Under the pieces are notes generated by a model, which saw only the letters and a program-made list of their open reading frames with translations, did no database searches and had not been told where the DNA came from. DNA of 64,000 bases from assembly GCF_030160635.1 (NCBI RefSeq), contig NZ_BSOS01000003.1:1-64000 (forward strand), read 5' to 3'. A program made the translations under genes and the position numbers. Positions 33,779-44,094 of this stretch are shown piece by piece (positions within the stretch are counted from its first letter, which is position 1; each line of letters begins with the position of its first letter). The stretch comes from Acidocella aquatica. GTDB taxonomy: Bacteria > Pseudomonadota > Alphaproteobacteria > Acetobacterales > Acetobacteraceae.

Positions 33779-35940
33779 TTTGTGACCTCCGTTTGATTTT
33801 GCTTGCCGGGTGGCACCGCAGCGCGCTGGAATTCCTGCATCACGAGCCCTGAAGTCAGCAGGCTTGGTAATACAATTCCCGAGGGCGCACCGGGCCCATA
33901 AATGACATCCAACGGTACGCCATAACGATGGAAACTCTCCAGATAGGCCGTGATAATAACACTCGGACGAGTCCAATCCGCGCGCATCGTGACAACATTA
34001 GATGCTCGTAATTGTGCGGCAACCGGATCACGATCAAGAACGGTCAATGCATTGACCTTGCAAATCAGACACCAGGCGGCAGTGACATCGACGAAGACAA
34101 GTTTGTGCTGCCCAACAAGTCCGGCGATCCGCGTTTGGTCAAAGGGCTGCCATATTGTGGATGGAGCGGCATCCGCCTGTCCCGATTTCACGATTGCCTG
34201 TTGCATCAGGCTTGGCATGATCGTGGCAGTTACCGCCAGCCCGATGGTAAGCGCTGCCATCATCCGGCGGAATATGGGTCTGCTGACATTGCAACGATGT
34301 CGGATAAACAGCAGAAGCAATATTGCCGACAAGAGGCCGCCTGCAATAAGTGCGGCATGTTGTGAGACAACTGCCGCAATGATGGAAATAAGCCAAATCG
34401 AAGTGACAAGAAGCGCGAAGCCGAGAATGATCCGGACCTTGATCATCCATGCCCCAGGCTTCGGCATAAAACGCAACAACCCAGGAACTGCCGTCACCGC
34501 TAGATAAGGCAATGCCATGCCGATCCCAAGTGTCAGAAATATTCCAAATATCGTCAACGGGTCACGAGCCAACGCAAAGCCGACGGCGGTTCCAACGAAA
34601 GGTGCGGTGCACGACGTCGCGAGAACGGTCGCCAATGCACCTGTTATGAATGCCGTCACCCTGGGGTGGTGACTTTTGCCGGCATTTGCGGCTTGTCCGG
34701 TAAACCCCGGCATTGCAATCGGCAACCACTCCCACAGGCTGGCAGCGAATAATGTTGTCAGCACAGCCATAAATCCCAAAAACCATGGCTGTTGGAATTG
34801 AATACCCCAACCGATCGCAGCCCCTGCGGCTTTCAGAAGAACCAAAATGAAGGCGATGATGATGAAAGATGATATGATACCGGCTGCGGTTGTCACAAGG
34901 TTGAGCCGGAATTGTATTTGCTCATCACCGCGTGCATTCGACAGGCCAAATAATTTCAACGACAAAACCGGCAATACGCAGGGCATGACATTCAAAATCA
35001 GGCCACCGAGCAACGCAATCAGCAAGATTGCCACATCGTTTGACCCGGCTCCCATGCGAGGCAATGGGCCGATGGTAGGTGTTGCCGTAAAACTCGCGGC
35101 GTGCGTTCCATTTTCAAAGGTAAACTGCAACGCTTTACCGGCCATCGCAGTCGGTGTTTGACGCGTCAGAAATATGCTTAGAATGGCGCGATGATGTTCT
35201 GGATCGAGCTGGATCTGCGGCGCGGATGGTGTTGTCGCCAGTATGCCTTCAACAAAAATATCTGGATTTGATAAAACCGTCCTGCCTGTGTCAAGCACCA
35301 CCGACAGGATTGACCCAGCCGCGTTGCTGGGTGCGTTCGATATGATGACGGAGGATAGCGATATACCGGCGTCGGAGAGGTTCCCCGGAATCGTGGTCCA
35401 TGCCTGGGAAATGAGCGGTGCCTGAGGACCAGGTACAGCAATGCCGGTAGGAAGCTGAAGGGTGAGCAAGGCCGTATAAGGAACGCAGACATTCTTGCAC
35501 GCCGCGTAGTGAACCAGTGCATGGAGATCTAGCGGCTGGCCGAGTTGATCGAGCGCCACCGCAATCGGGAGGACAACGCCATTTTCATAACCCTGGGTGA
35601 TTAAACCATCGAGTAGAAAGCGTTTCGGCGCCGGCCAGTATAGTTGTGTCGATTGCAGGTTCTTCGATCCGCTCCAATCAATGGATGGCGGGATTCCGGC
35701 GTCGCCGGGGCTGCGCCAATAGGCGTGCCAGCCCGGCGCCAGCCGGATTTGCAAGGCCGCGTCAATCTGCCCCGCGGAGCCGGTTGCCTGCACGGCGGTA
35801 ATCAGACGCGCCGATGCATGGCCATCGCCAACCCATGACGTGGCCGCGGCATGCGCCGGAAGGGCAGATGCAACCCAACCGCCCAGAGAGACAAGCAAGG
35901 CGAATGCAAACAGACAAGATTTTTTTGTCTGCAACCTCAT
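33775..35940 (-). CDS. DsbD/ScsB-type transmembrane thiol reductase
   Basis: 721 residues from ATG 35940, chosen because it begins a signal peptide (LFAFALLVSLGGWVASALPA). An N-terminal periplasmic domain has ACKNVCVPY. The central eight or so helices contain LNVMPCVLPVLSLKLFG and VLATSCTAPFVGTAVG, the two membrane cysteines that carry electrons, and the C-terminal thioredoxin domain has VDVTAAWCLICKVNALT. Length and the N-terminal domain match ScsB (suppressor of copper sensitivity) better than short CcdA. It passes cytoplasmic reducing power to periplasmic partners such as the TlpA protein here. Confidence 0.85.
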   Translation of the reverse strand: MRLQTKKSCLFAFALLVSLGGWVASALPAHAAATSWVGDGHASARLITAVQATGSAGQIDAALQIRLAPGWHAYWRSPGDAGIPPSIDWSGSKNLQSTQLYWPAPKRFLLDGLITQGYENGVVLPIAVALDQLGQPLDLHALVHYAACKNVCVPYTALLTLQLPTGIAVPGPQAPLISQAWTTIPGNLSDAGISLSSVIISNAPSNAAGSILSVVLDTGRTVLSNPDIFVEGILATTPSAPQIQLDPEHHRAILSIFLTRQTPTAMAGKALQFTFENGTHAASFTATPTIGPLPRMGAGSNDVAILLIALLGGLILNVMPCVLPVLSLKLFGLSNARGDEQIQFRLNLVTTAAGIISSFIIIAFILVLLKAAGAAIGWGIQFQQPWFLGFMAVLTTLFAASLWEWLPIAMPGFTGQAANAGKSHHPRVTAFITGALATVLATSCTAPFVGTAVGFALARDPLTIFGIFLTLGIGMALPYLAVTAVPGLLRFMPKPGAWMIKVRIILGFALLVTSIWLISIIAAVVSQHAALIAGGLLSAILLLLFIRHRCNVSRPIFRRMMAALTIGLAVTATIMPSLMQQAIVKSGQADAAPSTIWQPFDQTRIAGLVGQHKLVFVDVTAAWCLICKVNALTVLDRDPVAAQLRASNVVTMRADWTRPSVIITAYLESFHRYGVPLDVIYGPGAPSGIVLPSLLTSGLVMQEFQRAAVPPGKQNQTEVTK

Positions 35941-36037
35941 GGTTTCGATACTCAACGGGAACTCCCAGAAACATTGCTGTTGCGGCAATGCCCATTCATA
36001 AATGCGCATCACCGCAACAGCTTTTGAAAGCCAAAGG

Positions 36038-36394
36038 CTATTTAGGCATCGGTCCGGCGGACGGCGCCGCACCATGCGTCAGCAGCTTGGTTTGTGCGTT
36101 AATCTCATTGGTCATGGCGTTCATCATGTTGATCTGCGCGGTCATCATATTCGTGCATGCCGTCATCATCGCCATCATGCCCATCATATTGCCACCGGTT
36201 TTTCCGGCAATTTTGCCGTAATCACCCATCATGCCACCACGACTCATCATATTCCCACTACCCATCATGCCGCTGTTGCCTTGCGTCATATCATTGGTCG
36301 CCGCCGGTGGTGGTGCGGCCTGTGCGACCGATGCGCCAGCCAAGGTGGCGAGTAAAACGCCAGTGATGATCGTCGTCTGTACGGTCCTAAACAT
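36038..36394 (-). CDS. Secreted Met-rich protein
   Basis: 118 residues with a signal peptide (TIITGVLLATLAGASVAQAA). The mature part is extremely rich in methionine, often paired (GNSGMMGSGNMMSRGGMMGD, then NMMGMMAMMTACTNMMTAQI). Methionine clusters bind Cu(I) in periplasmic copper proteins. I do not recognise a family; the position between DsbD/ScsB and DUF411 supports a copper role. Confidence 0.65.
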   Translation of the reverse strand: MFRTVQTTIITGVLLATLAGASVAQAAPPPAATNDMTQGNSGMMGSGNMMSRGGMMGDYGKIAGKTGGNMMGMMAMMTACTNMMTAQINMMNAMTNEINAQTKLLTHGAAPSAGPMPK

Positions 36395-36429
36395 TCTATT
36401 GTTCCTCCATGAAGTTTAAAAAGCGTGCT

Positions 36430-36891
36430 TCAGAATTCACCGGGTTGAATGGTGGCAAAAACGACCGGTGTCGTGGGACCGATTTCGTAAACATTGATTG
36501 GCCCGGAACTCATCCCCGCCATGCTCGGCATGCCCGGCAATCCAGCTGGCATACCAGCAATAGCTATGCCCTTAATGGGCGGATGCTGGGTGAGCAGCTT
36601 TTGAACAATCGAGGCCGGGATATGCCCCTCGACCACATACCCGTCGATTTTCGTAAGGTGACACCCAACCAACGATGTCGGCACTCCAGCCTCCTCCGTC
36701 AGAGCATCAAGATTGGGCGACGGCACGACCTTCACGGTAAATCCGTTTTTGTCGAGATATTTGGCATAGGTTTCGCAGCAATCGCAGGCGGGGTTTTTAT
36801 ATAACGTTGCCTGAATGGGAGCAGCAATAGCCGATACCGGCGTAAGCACGGTGAGCGCGAACATGGCTTTTCTTAATATTCCAGTTATCAT
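36430..36891 (-). CDS. DUF411 copper-associated periplasmic protein
   Basis: 153 residues from ATG 36891, preceded by AGGAAAAAC. Signal peptide to about residue 24 (AMFALTVLTPVSAIAA). The DUF411 core begins ATLYKNPACDCCETYAKYLD with C36, C38 and C39, and continues VGCHLTKIDGYVVEGHIPA. DUF411 proteins occur next to multicopper oxidases and copper exporters and are thought to bind metal. It is directly downstream of the oxidase gene. Confidence 0.85.
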   Translation of the reverse strand: MITGILRKAMFALTVLTPVSAIAAPIQATLYKNPACDCCETYAKYLDKNGFTVKVVPSPNLDALTEEAGVPTSLVGCHLTKIDGYVVEGHIPASIVQKLLTQHPPIKGIAIAGMPAGLPGMPSMAGMSSGPINVYEIGPTTPVVFATIQPGEF

Positions 36892-36916
36892 TTGTTTTTC
36901 CTTTTTGATGATAGAG

Positions 36917-38356
36917 TCAGGCAACGCGAATCACCGTCATCAGCCCGAAATCCTGATGTTCGATGACATGGCAATGAAACATCCAGTCGCCTGGATTGTC
37001 GGCCACAAAAGCGATATCCACGGTATCCTTGGGCCGTAGAATCACAGTGTCACGGATATGCGGATACTTCGCGACGGCGCCATTGCGCGATAAGACATGG
37101 AAGCTGTAGCCGTGCAGGTGCATCGGGTGCCACCAATTCGTTGTGTTTGTTAGTGTTATAAGTGCGGTACGTCCCAGTGGCAGGGTAAAGATCGGCGTCA
37201 TGCCTTCGTTCAGCCCGTTCGGGCCCTTGATCCCCCAAATGGCAACCGGGGTGTTGCTATCCCCCATCATGCCCATTCCGCCCATCATGCCACCCATGCC
37301 CATGCCGCTCATGCCGCCACCAACGATGGTTAGGTGGTGCCGCACGGGATTTTTAAGGTCGGGGACTGGCACCGGATTTGGTGGCAGAATGATCGGCTTC
37401 GACGAGGTGATTAATTTTGGCGTTCCGGAATAAGCCAGATCGGTGAGTTTATAGCTGCCGTCGTATCCATAGAATTCATCCGTGACAGGGTAGGTGCTGC
37501 CGGGATCCCCCGTTGCTTCCAGCAACAGATCAACACGCTGGGCCGGTGCGATAACGGTGAGCCCGCCATCAGGTTCATAGGGCTGCGTAACCGGCTGGCC
37601 GTCGAGGGCCATCACCACGACCCGGTGCCCGGCAAAGCGCAGCGCCATGAATCGGGCCAGACAAGCATTGATCAGCCGCAGCCTTATCCGCTCGCCCGCG
37701 CGCAGCGGTAACGGCGTGGGCAGCGTACCGTTGATGGTTACGGTTGAGCCGATCCTCCCGGCCATCATGCCCTGCATGACGTCGTCGAAGCCATCAACGA
37801 TCTCGTTGTCAGGCAGCAACTCCCAGTCCTGCAAAACCCACAGTATGTCCCGGTCAAAACCAGCCGGCTCCGGCTCCTCAACGATCAATGCGCCGGCCAT
37901 GCCACGTCCCATTTGCCGGGCGGTGTGGTCGTGCGGATGATACCAGAACGTACCGGCGTCCGGCGGGGTAAAAGCGTATTGGAAGCTGGCGCCAGGTGCG
38001 ATTGACTTCTGGGTTAGGTCCGGCACGCCATCCATGGCGTTCGGCAATCTGATGCCATGCCAATGAACCGTTGTGCCCTCGTCGAGGCCGTTTTGGACAT
38101 TGTTTTGGAACGCGACGCCCTGGTGCAAGTGCAGCGCCGGGCCGCTCACCATGCCATTATAGGCAAGCACGGGCGTTTCCGGTTGACCGGTCCCCATGAT
38201 GGGGGCCAAGGCTGGCGCGGGTTTCAGGTTAACAGTACTGTTGTTATTTTCCGCGGCACTCGCGGCCTGCGCTTGCAATAAGCGCGTGGTCGCAATGGCG
38301 CCCCCGGCCATTAACAAACGCCGCCGGCTCAAGGCCGTCGACTCTATTATTGACAT
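36917..38356 (-). CDS. Periplasmic multicopper oxidase
   Basis: 479 residues from ATG 38356. Twin-arginine signal STALSRRRLLMAGGAIATT. Three cupredoxin domains with trinuclear and type 1 copper ligands: VHWHG (His98/His100), WYHPHDHTARQMG (His140-144), WHPMHLHGYSF and FHCHVIEHQDFG. A Met-rich insertion, MGMGGMMGGMGMMGD, resembles the cuprous-binding loop of CueO. It should oxidise Cu(I) in the periplasm. Alternative starts at 38371 and 38395 lie upstream. Confidence 0.9.
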   Translation of the reverse strand: MSIIESTALSRRRLLMAGGAIATTRLLQAQAASAAENNNSTVNLKPAPALAPIMGTGQPETPVLAYNGMVSGPALHLHQGVAFQNNVQNGLDEGTTVHWHGIRLPNAMDGVPDLTQKSIAPGASFQYAFTPPDAGTFWYHPHDHTARQMGRGMAGALIVEEPEPAGFDRDILWVLQDWELLPDNEIVDGFDDVMQGMMAGRIGSTVTINGTLPTPLPLRAGERIRLRLINACLARFMALRFAGHRVVVMALDGQPVTQPYEPDGGLTVIAPAQRVDLLLEATGDPGSTYPVTDEFYGYDGSYKLTDLAYSGTPKLITSSKPIILPPNPVPVPDLKNPVRHHLTIVGGGMSGMGMGGMMGGMGMMGDSNTPVAIWGIKGPNGLNEGMTPIFTLPLGRTALITLTNTTNWWHPMHLHGYSFHVLSRNGAVAKYPHIRDTVILRPKDTVDIAFVADNPGDWMFHCHVIEHQDFGLMTVIRVA

Positions 38357-38480
38357 AAAATCATACCTCATAAAGGGCTGAATCCCCGCACGCATGCGGA
38401 AATTGTACAGCCAGACTGACGCTGTCGCGTCTGGACAAGTTCCCGATGCCGCCGGCCCGATCAGGAGCGGCGGCTAGATT

Positions 38481-38849
38481 TCAGGGAAGCTGTCTAGGAG
38501 GGTATGGGTCGGGAATGCGCAGTATACCGGTGGGCGCAGCTTGAGATGCAAGCTCGTGGCGGATCGGATAGAACGAGACCGCCGAGACAACAAATTGCGC
38601 CGGTAAAACCCAGCCGGGTGATGTACATAACGCAGTTGCGCAGCCGCTGGCCTTCATTTTTGCAGGCGAGCCGGATGGGTGGTCTGCACAATGAGACCCA
38701 TTGCAGCCCATGGACATCATCACATTTGTCTGCATTGGCCCTGATTGCATGGGCATAGCGCGGGCGAAGGATGGCGCCATCACTGAGATCACAATGACCA
38801 GTGCAATAATTGAGCGCCAGAATGCGGTTAATCCACCCATCGGAACCAT
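38481..38849 (-). CDS. Small Cys/His/Met membrane-associated protein
   Basis: 122 residues. Hydrophobic leader (FWRSIIALVIVISVMAPSFA) then AMPMQSGPMQTNVMMSMGCN and GSHCADHPSG, ending with GCATALCTSPGW. Met, Cys and His ligands suggest metal binding. It may belong to the small proteins annotated near CueR regulators; no specific family recognised. Lies between cueR and the oxidase on the same strand. Confidence 0.5.
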   Translation of the reverse strand: MVPMGGLTAFWRSIIALVIVISVMAPSFARAMPMQSGPMQTNVMMSMGCNGSHCADHPSGSPAKMKASGCATALCTSPGWVLPAQFVVSAVSFYPIRHELASQAAPTGILRIPDPYPPRQLP

Positions 38850-38897
38850 CCATACGCCGATCTGCCAATCGCCTCAAGTGGCAGGGTCGGGGGGTGG

Positions 38898-39299
38898 TTA
38901 CAAAGCATGGCCGCCCGCACCCTCCAGATCACGAAGAATTGGGCATTCCGGCCGGTTATCGCCGTCGCAGGCATCGGCCAGCTCCCGCAAGGCGTCACGC
39001 ATCGCGGTCAGCTCGACGATTTTCCCCGACAGCTCGGAGACATGTTCCAGCGCAATCTGCTTCACCGCCCGGCTGGGTTTTTTGCCCTGCCAAAGCCCGA
39101 TTAGCAGCTTGATCCGCGCCATCGGCAACCCGAAATCACGCGCCCGCCGGATAAACCGCAAGGTTCGCACATCGGTATCCGTATAGATCCGGTAGCCAGC
39201 CTCGGTGCGTGAGGCAGCTTGGATGAGGCCGATGCCTTCATAGTAACGGATCATTTTGGCCTTAATACCAGAGGCCAGAGCAGCCTGACCAATATTCAC
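38898..39299 (-). CDS. cueR: MerR-family copper regulator, CueR-like
   Basis: 133 residues. N-terminal MerR winged helix: NIGQAALASGIKAKMIRYYE then TEAGYRIYTDTDVRTLRFI. Dimerisation helix, then a metal loop ACDGDNRPECPIL with C111 and C119, the spacing of the two Cu(I) ligands of CueR. It activates copper export genes by DNA distortion. It lies 10 bases after the end of a copA fragment, as in copA-cueR operons. Confidence 0.85.
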   Translation of the reverse strand: MNIGQAALASGIKAKMIRYYEGIGLIQAASRTEAGYRIYTDTDVRTLRFIRRARDFGLPMARIKLLIGLWQGKKPSRAVKQIALEHVSELSGKIVELTAMRDALRELADACDGDNRPECPILRDLEGAGGHAL

Positions 39300-39309
39300 G
39301 ACATCACCA

Positions 39310-39405
39310 TCAATCTACCCTCGGCCGCCAATTTCGGAGCAGCAGCGCGTTCAGCACCACCGAGACGCTGCTGAATGCCATCGCAGCACCTGCAAAGACC
39401 TGGTT
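39310..39405 (-). pseudogene. copA: Copper-exporting P-type ATPase, C-terminal remnant
   Basis: The minus strand reads NQVFAGAAMAFSSVSVVLNA then LLLRNWRP and a stop at 39310-39312. This is the final transmembrane helix of a P1B copper ATPase (AMAFSSVSVVLNALRL-type ending). All upstream ATPase sequence is missing; homology stops abruptly at about 39405. The exporter has been deleted while its regulator remained. Confidence 0.8.
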
Positions 39406-39760
39406 CTGTCGTTTTTCCGAATAGAGCGGATTCAGACGACCATGAAACCGTGCTTTATCAATAGGTTGATCTGAGAGATATGGTGCTTTAATTCTGGACG
39501 CACCGCAAAATGATCCTTACAATTGGACTGCGTTGAAGTCAGAACAGAGGCAGCGGTCAGACACTTCACAGTCGAATCGTGCTTGAAAAGAGATTCGAGT
39601 CCAGAAACTCGGATCCGGTCCGGTTTCTCGGAACCTCATCCGGAAAACTAGGAGCAACGACATTAACTATTTGATTAGACGCTACTTTTTAATGTGACAC
39701 AAAAAACGCAGAATGTTAATTATGGAAAGTGCCAAATGATTTCAGCCGTGCGACGCACGA
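39406..39760. other. Noncoding junction after copA remnant
   Basis: About 355 bases with no supported gene. Composition is lower in GC than its neighbours and no frame shows a recognisable motif. It probably represents debris of the rearrangement that removed copA. Confidence 0.4.
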
Positions 39761-40114
39761 TCAACCATGCAAGAGCGCCATGGCTTTCTGCCTGATTTCA
39801 TCCAACTCGGCGGTCGTCGCGCGTCCTTTGCGTGCCGCATGCCGGGCCTGCCAGTCAAGGCTCTTGATCTGATCGGCGAGCGCCACGCTGGGTTTTTTGC
39901 CTGATAAACGAACCTCGAATGGGTAATTCTTGATTTGGGTGGTGGTCGGACAGCATAACAGCAGCCCCGTGCGTCCATTGTAGGACGCGGGACTCAACAC
40001 CACGGCTGGCCGGTGTCCAGCCTGCTCGTGGCCGGCCTGTGGGTTGAACCCCAGCCAGACGATATCGCCGGCATCTGGGACGTATTTCGGCTTCGCACGC
40101 GGCGCCGCTGCCAT
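39761..40114 (-). CDS. mazF: MazF/PemK-type toxin
   Basis: 117 residues. MazF fold motifs: YVPDAGDIVWLGFNPQAGHE, then AGHRPAVVLSPASYNGRTGL, CPTTTQIKNYPFEVRL and LADQIKSLDWQAR. MazF cleaves mRNA. The ATG at 40114 overlaps the antitoxin stop (TAATG), the classic coupled order antitoxin then toxin. Confidence 0.9.
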   Translation of the reverse strand: MAAAPRAKPKYVPDAGDIVWLGFNPQAGHEQAGHRPAVVLSPASYNGRTGLLLCCPTTTQIKNYPFEVRLSGKKPSVALADQIKSLDWQARHAARKGRATTAELDEIRQKAMALLHG

Positions 40115-40353
40115 TAGAAAATTTCTCTGCCGGCGGAACCGCCAAAATCAACTTCGCCATGGAGATTATCCGGTGTAACCTGTGACAGCAGACTCTCCAG
40201 CGTCACCGGCTTGCGCATTGGCTCGATGACGATGCAGCCATTCTCGGCCCGGATGTCGACATCCTGGTCGATGCTCACATGAACAGCATCCAGGATCGCG
40301 GCGGGAATCCGGACCGAGGCGCTGTTTCCCCATTTTTTTACCTGGCTCTGCAT
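40114..40353 (-). CDS. mazE: MazE-type antitoxin
   Basis: 79 residues. The N-terminal AbrB/MazE swapped hairpin is QVKKWGNSASVRIPAAILDA, with VDIRAENGCIVIEP completing the DNA-binding fold; the acidic C-terminal tail (DNLHGEVDFGGSAG) would wrap the toxin. It should repress its own operon and neutralise MazF. Confidence 0.88.
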   Translation of the reverse strand: MQSQVKKWGNSASVRIPAAILDAVHVSIDQDVDIRAENGCIVIEPMRKPVTLESLLSQVTPDNLHGEVDFGGSAGREIF

Positions 40354-40506
40354 TTTACCACTCCGTTGCTACATTGTAGATACATGATGGTCCCCCGCAG
40401 GTCAAGCGGGGGCGAGAAAATAAAAACTGTGCGCTGCGGCATTGCGCGAGCGGCGCTCTGTCTTATGGAAAGTACGGGGGTGGAGTAGCGGCTCGGATAT
40501 GCTAAA

Positions 40507-40524
40507 TAGTCGCCCGTGAAGAAC
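40507..40524 (+). repeat. Left terminal inverted repeat
   Basis: 18 bases identical to the reverse complement of 42021-42038. Inward of GAAC the two ends diverge. Confidence 0.85.
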
Positions 40525-40672
40525 ATCTAACCAATTGACAGTTCAGCAGAATCCTGGATTTTATGACCATTCTTATTGCTGGAAACACGGAGGTTTTCTG
40601 CGGTTTTCCGGCAATTTGATTCGGCGCGCCGGGTTGTGATTCTCTGCCTTTGGAATGTTTTTGGGAGCACAG

Positions 40673-41974
<1,302 letters not shown>

Positions 41975-42020
41975 AGCGTCATCCAAGACAATGCAAAAAC
42001 TCAATTCACCTGAAATAAGC

Positions 42021-42038
42021 GTTCTTCACGGGCGACTA
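42021..42038 (-). repeat. Right terminal inverted repeat
   Basis: Perfect inverted match to 40507-40524; the same bases would also read FTGDY in the interrupted host gene frame. Confidence 0.85.
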
Positions 42039-42714
42039 TGTATGGACGCCGGGCTACTGGGCTTATGGATCAATGGGCTATTATTGGGTGCCCAGTACCT
42101 GGATTCAGCCGCCGGACGCTGGCCTGCTGTGAACTCCGCCTTATTGGAGCTGGAACGACAGCTATGTTTTCAACAACGGCTATTGGGGCCAGCATGTCGG
42201 CTTTTATGGCGGGGTTAATTACGGATACGGTTACGGCGATGAAGGCTATAACGGCGGCCACTGGGACGGCGGGCATTTCGACTATAACCGAGCCGCCAAC
42301 AATTTCGGCGCGGTGCATGTGAATAACGTGTACCAGCACAATCTGACCATCATTAACCACACCAATGTCAGCTACATGGGCGGAGCCGGTGGGCTCAGGG
42401 CGGTGCCCTCGGCGCAGGACCGTTTGGCCGAGCATGACAACCACGTTCAGGTGACGGCTGACGAGGCGCGGCACATCAGCGGCGCCGAGGCCAATCCGGC
42501 CTTTGCTCTGAGCCACAACAACGGGCATCCGGCAATTCTCGCAACCTCCCGTCCCGCGGCGTTCCAGGGGGGAGACAACCAGAAGCCGCTTGCGAGCACC
42601 GCCGGGCATGCGGTGACTAATAACAGGCAGATGAACAGACCGGCCATCCCCACAAATCCGGCCGAACATGCCGCGGCACCGACTCACCATGAGAACGGCC
42701 CGCAAAAGCAGTAA
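42028..42714 (+). pseudogene. YXWGXW-type repeat protein, 5'-truncated with internal TGA
   Basis: The frame reads TGDYVWTPGYWAYGSMGYYW, VPSTWIQPPDAGLL, then TGA at 42130-42132 in place of the Trp expected in the repeat WTPPYWSW. It continues NGYWGQHVGFYGGVNYGYGY, NNVYQHNLTIINHTNVSYMG and a Gly/His/Asn-rich tail. This is the Tyr/Trp-repeat exported protein family. The signal peptide and first repeats lie beyond the IS and are not found upstream of it. Confidence 0.75.
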
Positions 42715-42989
42715 GGCGGGGATATTAACCGCTAACTTGGCCTCCACGCCACCTTGGAGATGTCGGCCCGCCGGTGCTGCGATATTGGATGTCGAGGTTT
42801 GTATTGGGATACGAGGGAAAAAGCAGCACGCGATAAATTGTGCCGCATTTCTAAATTTGGTGGAAGCAAGCCAGAGATTAAACGGGTGAGTGAGTAGTTT
42901 CCGATCCTTCTGTTTAGGCAAGCAAAGTTCTACATTGAAGATCAGGTACACGGCATCAGTGCCGCTCACGAGAGTTAGGAAGTCTCACA

Positions 42990-43148
42990 ATGGGTATTGG
43001 TGGAATTCTCTTAATAATTCTAATCCTCTTTTTAATCGGCGCTTTACCCACTTGGCCGCATAGTTCAAAGTGGGGATATTATCCAAGTGGTGGGCTCGGC
43101 ATTGTTGTCGTCGTTGTCATCATTTTATTGCTTATAGGTCGAATTTAA
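42990..43148 (+). CDS. DUF3309 small membrane protein
   Basis: 52 residues: GIGGILLIILILFLIGALPT, WPHSSKWGYYPSGGLG, then VVVVVIILLLIGRI. Two hydrophobic helices flank a conserved WPHS...WGYYPSGG turn, which defines DUF3309. Function unknown; often beside CsbD and other stress genes in alphaproteobacteria. ATG 42990 follows a weak purine-rich stretch (GTTAGGAAG). Confidence 0.85.
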   Translation: MGIGGILLIILILFLIGALPTWPHSSKWGYYPSGGLGIVVVVVIILLLIGRI

Positions 43149-43195
43149 CCGAGGCAACACTAAACTTGCTCTCTCAATCATAAAGGTATTAAAAA

Positions 43196-43366
43196 GTGAA
43201 CACCGATCGTATTGTCGGTTCCGCAAAGCAAGTCAAAGGCGCGGTTGAGGAGATTTCCGGAAAACTGGTCGGCGATACAAAATTGCAGATTGACGGCAAA
43301 GCTGACAAGGCCGAGGGAAAGGCCTAGAATGTTGTTGGATCGATTACGGAAGTCTTGAAGCCGTAA
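43196..43366 (+). pseudogene. CsbD-like stress protein interrupted by amber codon
   Basis: From GTG 43196: NTDRIVGSAKQVKGAVEEIS, GKLVGDTKLQIDGKADKAEG, KA then TAG (43325-43327), then NVVGSITEVLKP and TAA at 43364-43366. In CsbD proteins the amber position is Gln (KAEGKAQN...), a CAG-to-TAG change. A 43-residue product would still contain most of the helices, so partial function is possible. Confidence 0.75.
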
Positions 43367-43497
43367 AGATTAACGTCTGCCGATAAACAAAAAAAACAAT
43401 CACAGACATCAACCCGCAATCAACGAGCCGCAAAAATAGCGGGATTATGCCCAATTAAGCTACAACTGTTAATTGCCATATCGTAGTGGAATTTTTC

Positions 43498-44058
43498 ATG
43501 ACAAAAATCAAATCAATTCTTCTGGCGACCGCACTGGCTCTCACGCCAGTTCTTACAATCTGCACCGCCGCATCGGCAAAAGCGGAGTCGGCGGTGCAGC
43601 TTAACCAACAGTCTGTTCAGGCACTTGATCTGCTTTGCAAAACCAATCCTACCGCGGCGGATCTCTATCACAATTCTCGCGCCGTGCTGATTTTCCCCAA
43701 TATTATCAAGGCGGGCATGGTATTCGGCGGGGCTTATGGGGAAGGTGAGTTGCTGCGGGGCTCGAAGATTGACGGTTACTATAATTCCGTGACCGGTTCG
43801 TGGGGGTTGCAGGCTGGTGCGCAGTCTTATGGCTACATCGTGTTCCTGATGAACCGTTCGGCCGTAACATACATTCATGACACGCAAGGGCTAGAAATCG
43901 GCGTCGGCCCTACGGTCGTTGTTGTTGACCAGGGCGTTGCCAAAAATCTTTCGACCTCGACACTCAAAGATGACGCCTATGCCTTCATCTTCAATCAGCA
44001 AGGGCTGATGGCGGGCGTCAGCATCGAGGGTACGAAAATTTCCAGAATCAATCCCTAA
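43498..44058 (+). CDS. SYLF/YSC84-domain lipid-binding protein
   Basis: 186 residues with a signal peptide (ILLATALALTPVLTICTAAS). The SYLF domain follows: SRAVLIFPNIIKAGMVFGGA, YGEGELLRGSKIDGYYN, VTGSWGLQAGAQSYGYIVFL, LEIGVGPTVVVVDQGVAKN and DDAYAFIFNQQGLMAGVSIE, then GTKISRI. Such proteins bind membranes or phosphoinositides in eukaryotes; in bacteria the role is unclear. ATG 43498 is preferred to 43486 because it begins the signal. Confidence 0.85.
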   Translation: MTKIKSILLATALALTPVLTICTAASAKAESAVQLNQQSVQALDLLCKTNPTAADLYHNSRAVLIFPNIIKAGMVFGGAYGEGELLRGSKIDGYYNSVTGSWGLQAGAQSYGYIVFLMNRSAVTYIHDTQGLEIGVGPTVVVVDQGVAKNLSTSTLKDDAYAFIFNQQGLMAGVSIEGTKISRINP

Positions 44059-44094
44059 GATGCAGCCTGAAAGTCAAAACTGGCGTGCCGTAAA

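Noticed and set aside
42028-42054. Right IS repeat as coding start of a new gene
   Set aside because: The in-frame FTGDYVW reading is better explained as continuation of an interrupted YXWGXW gene; no ribosome-binding site.
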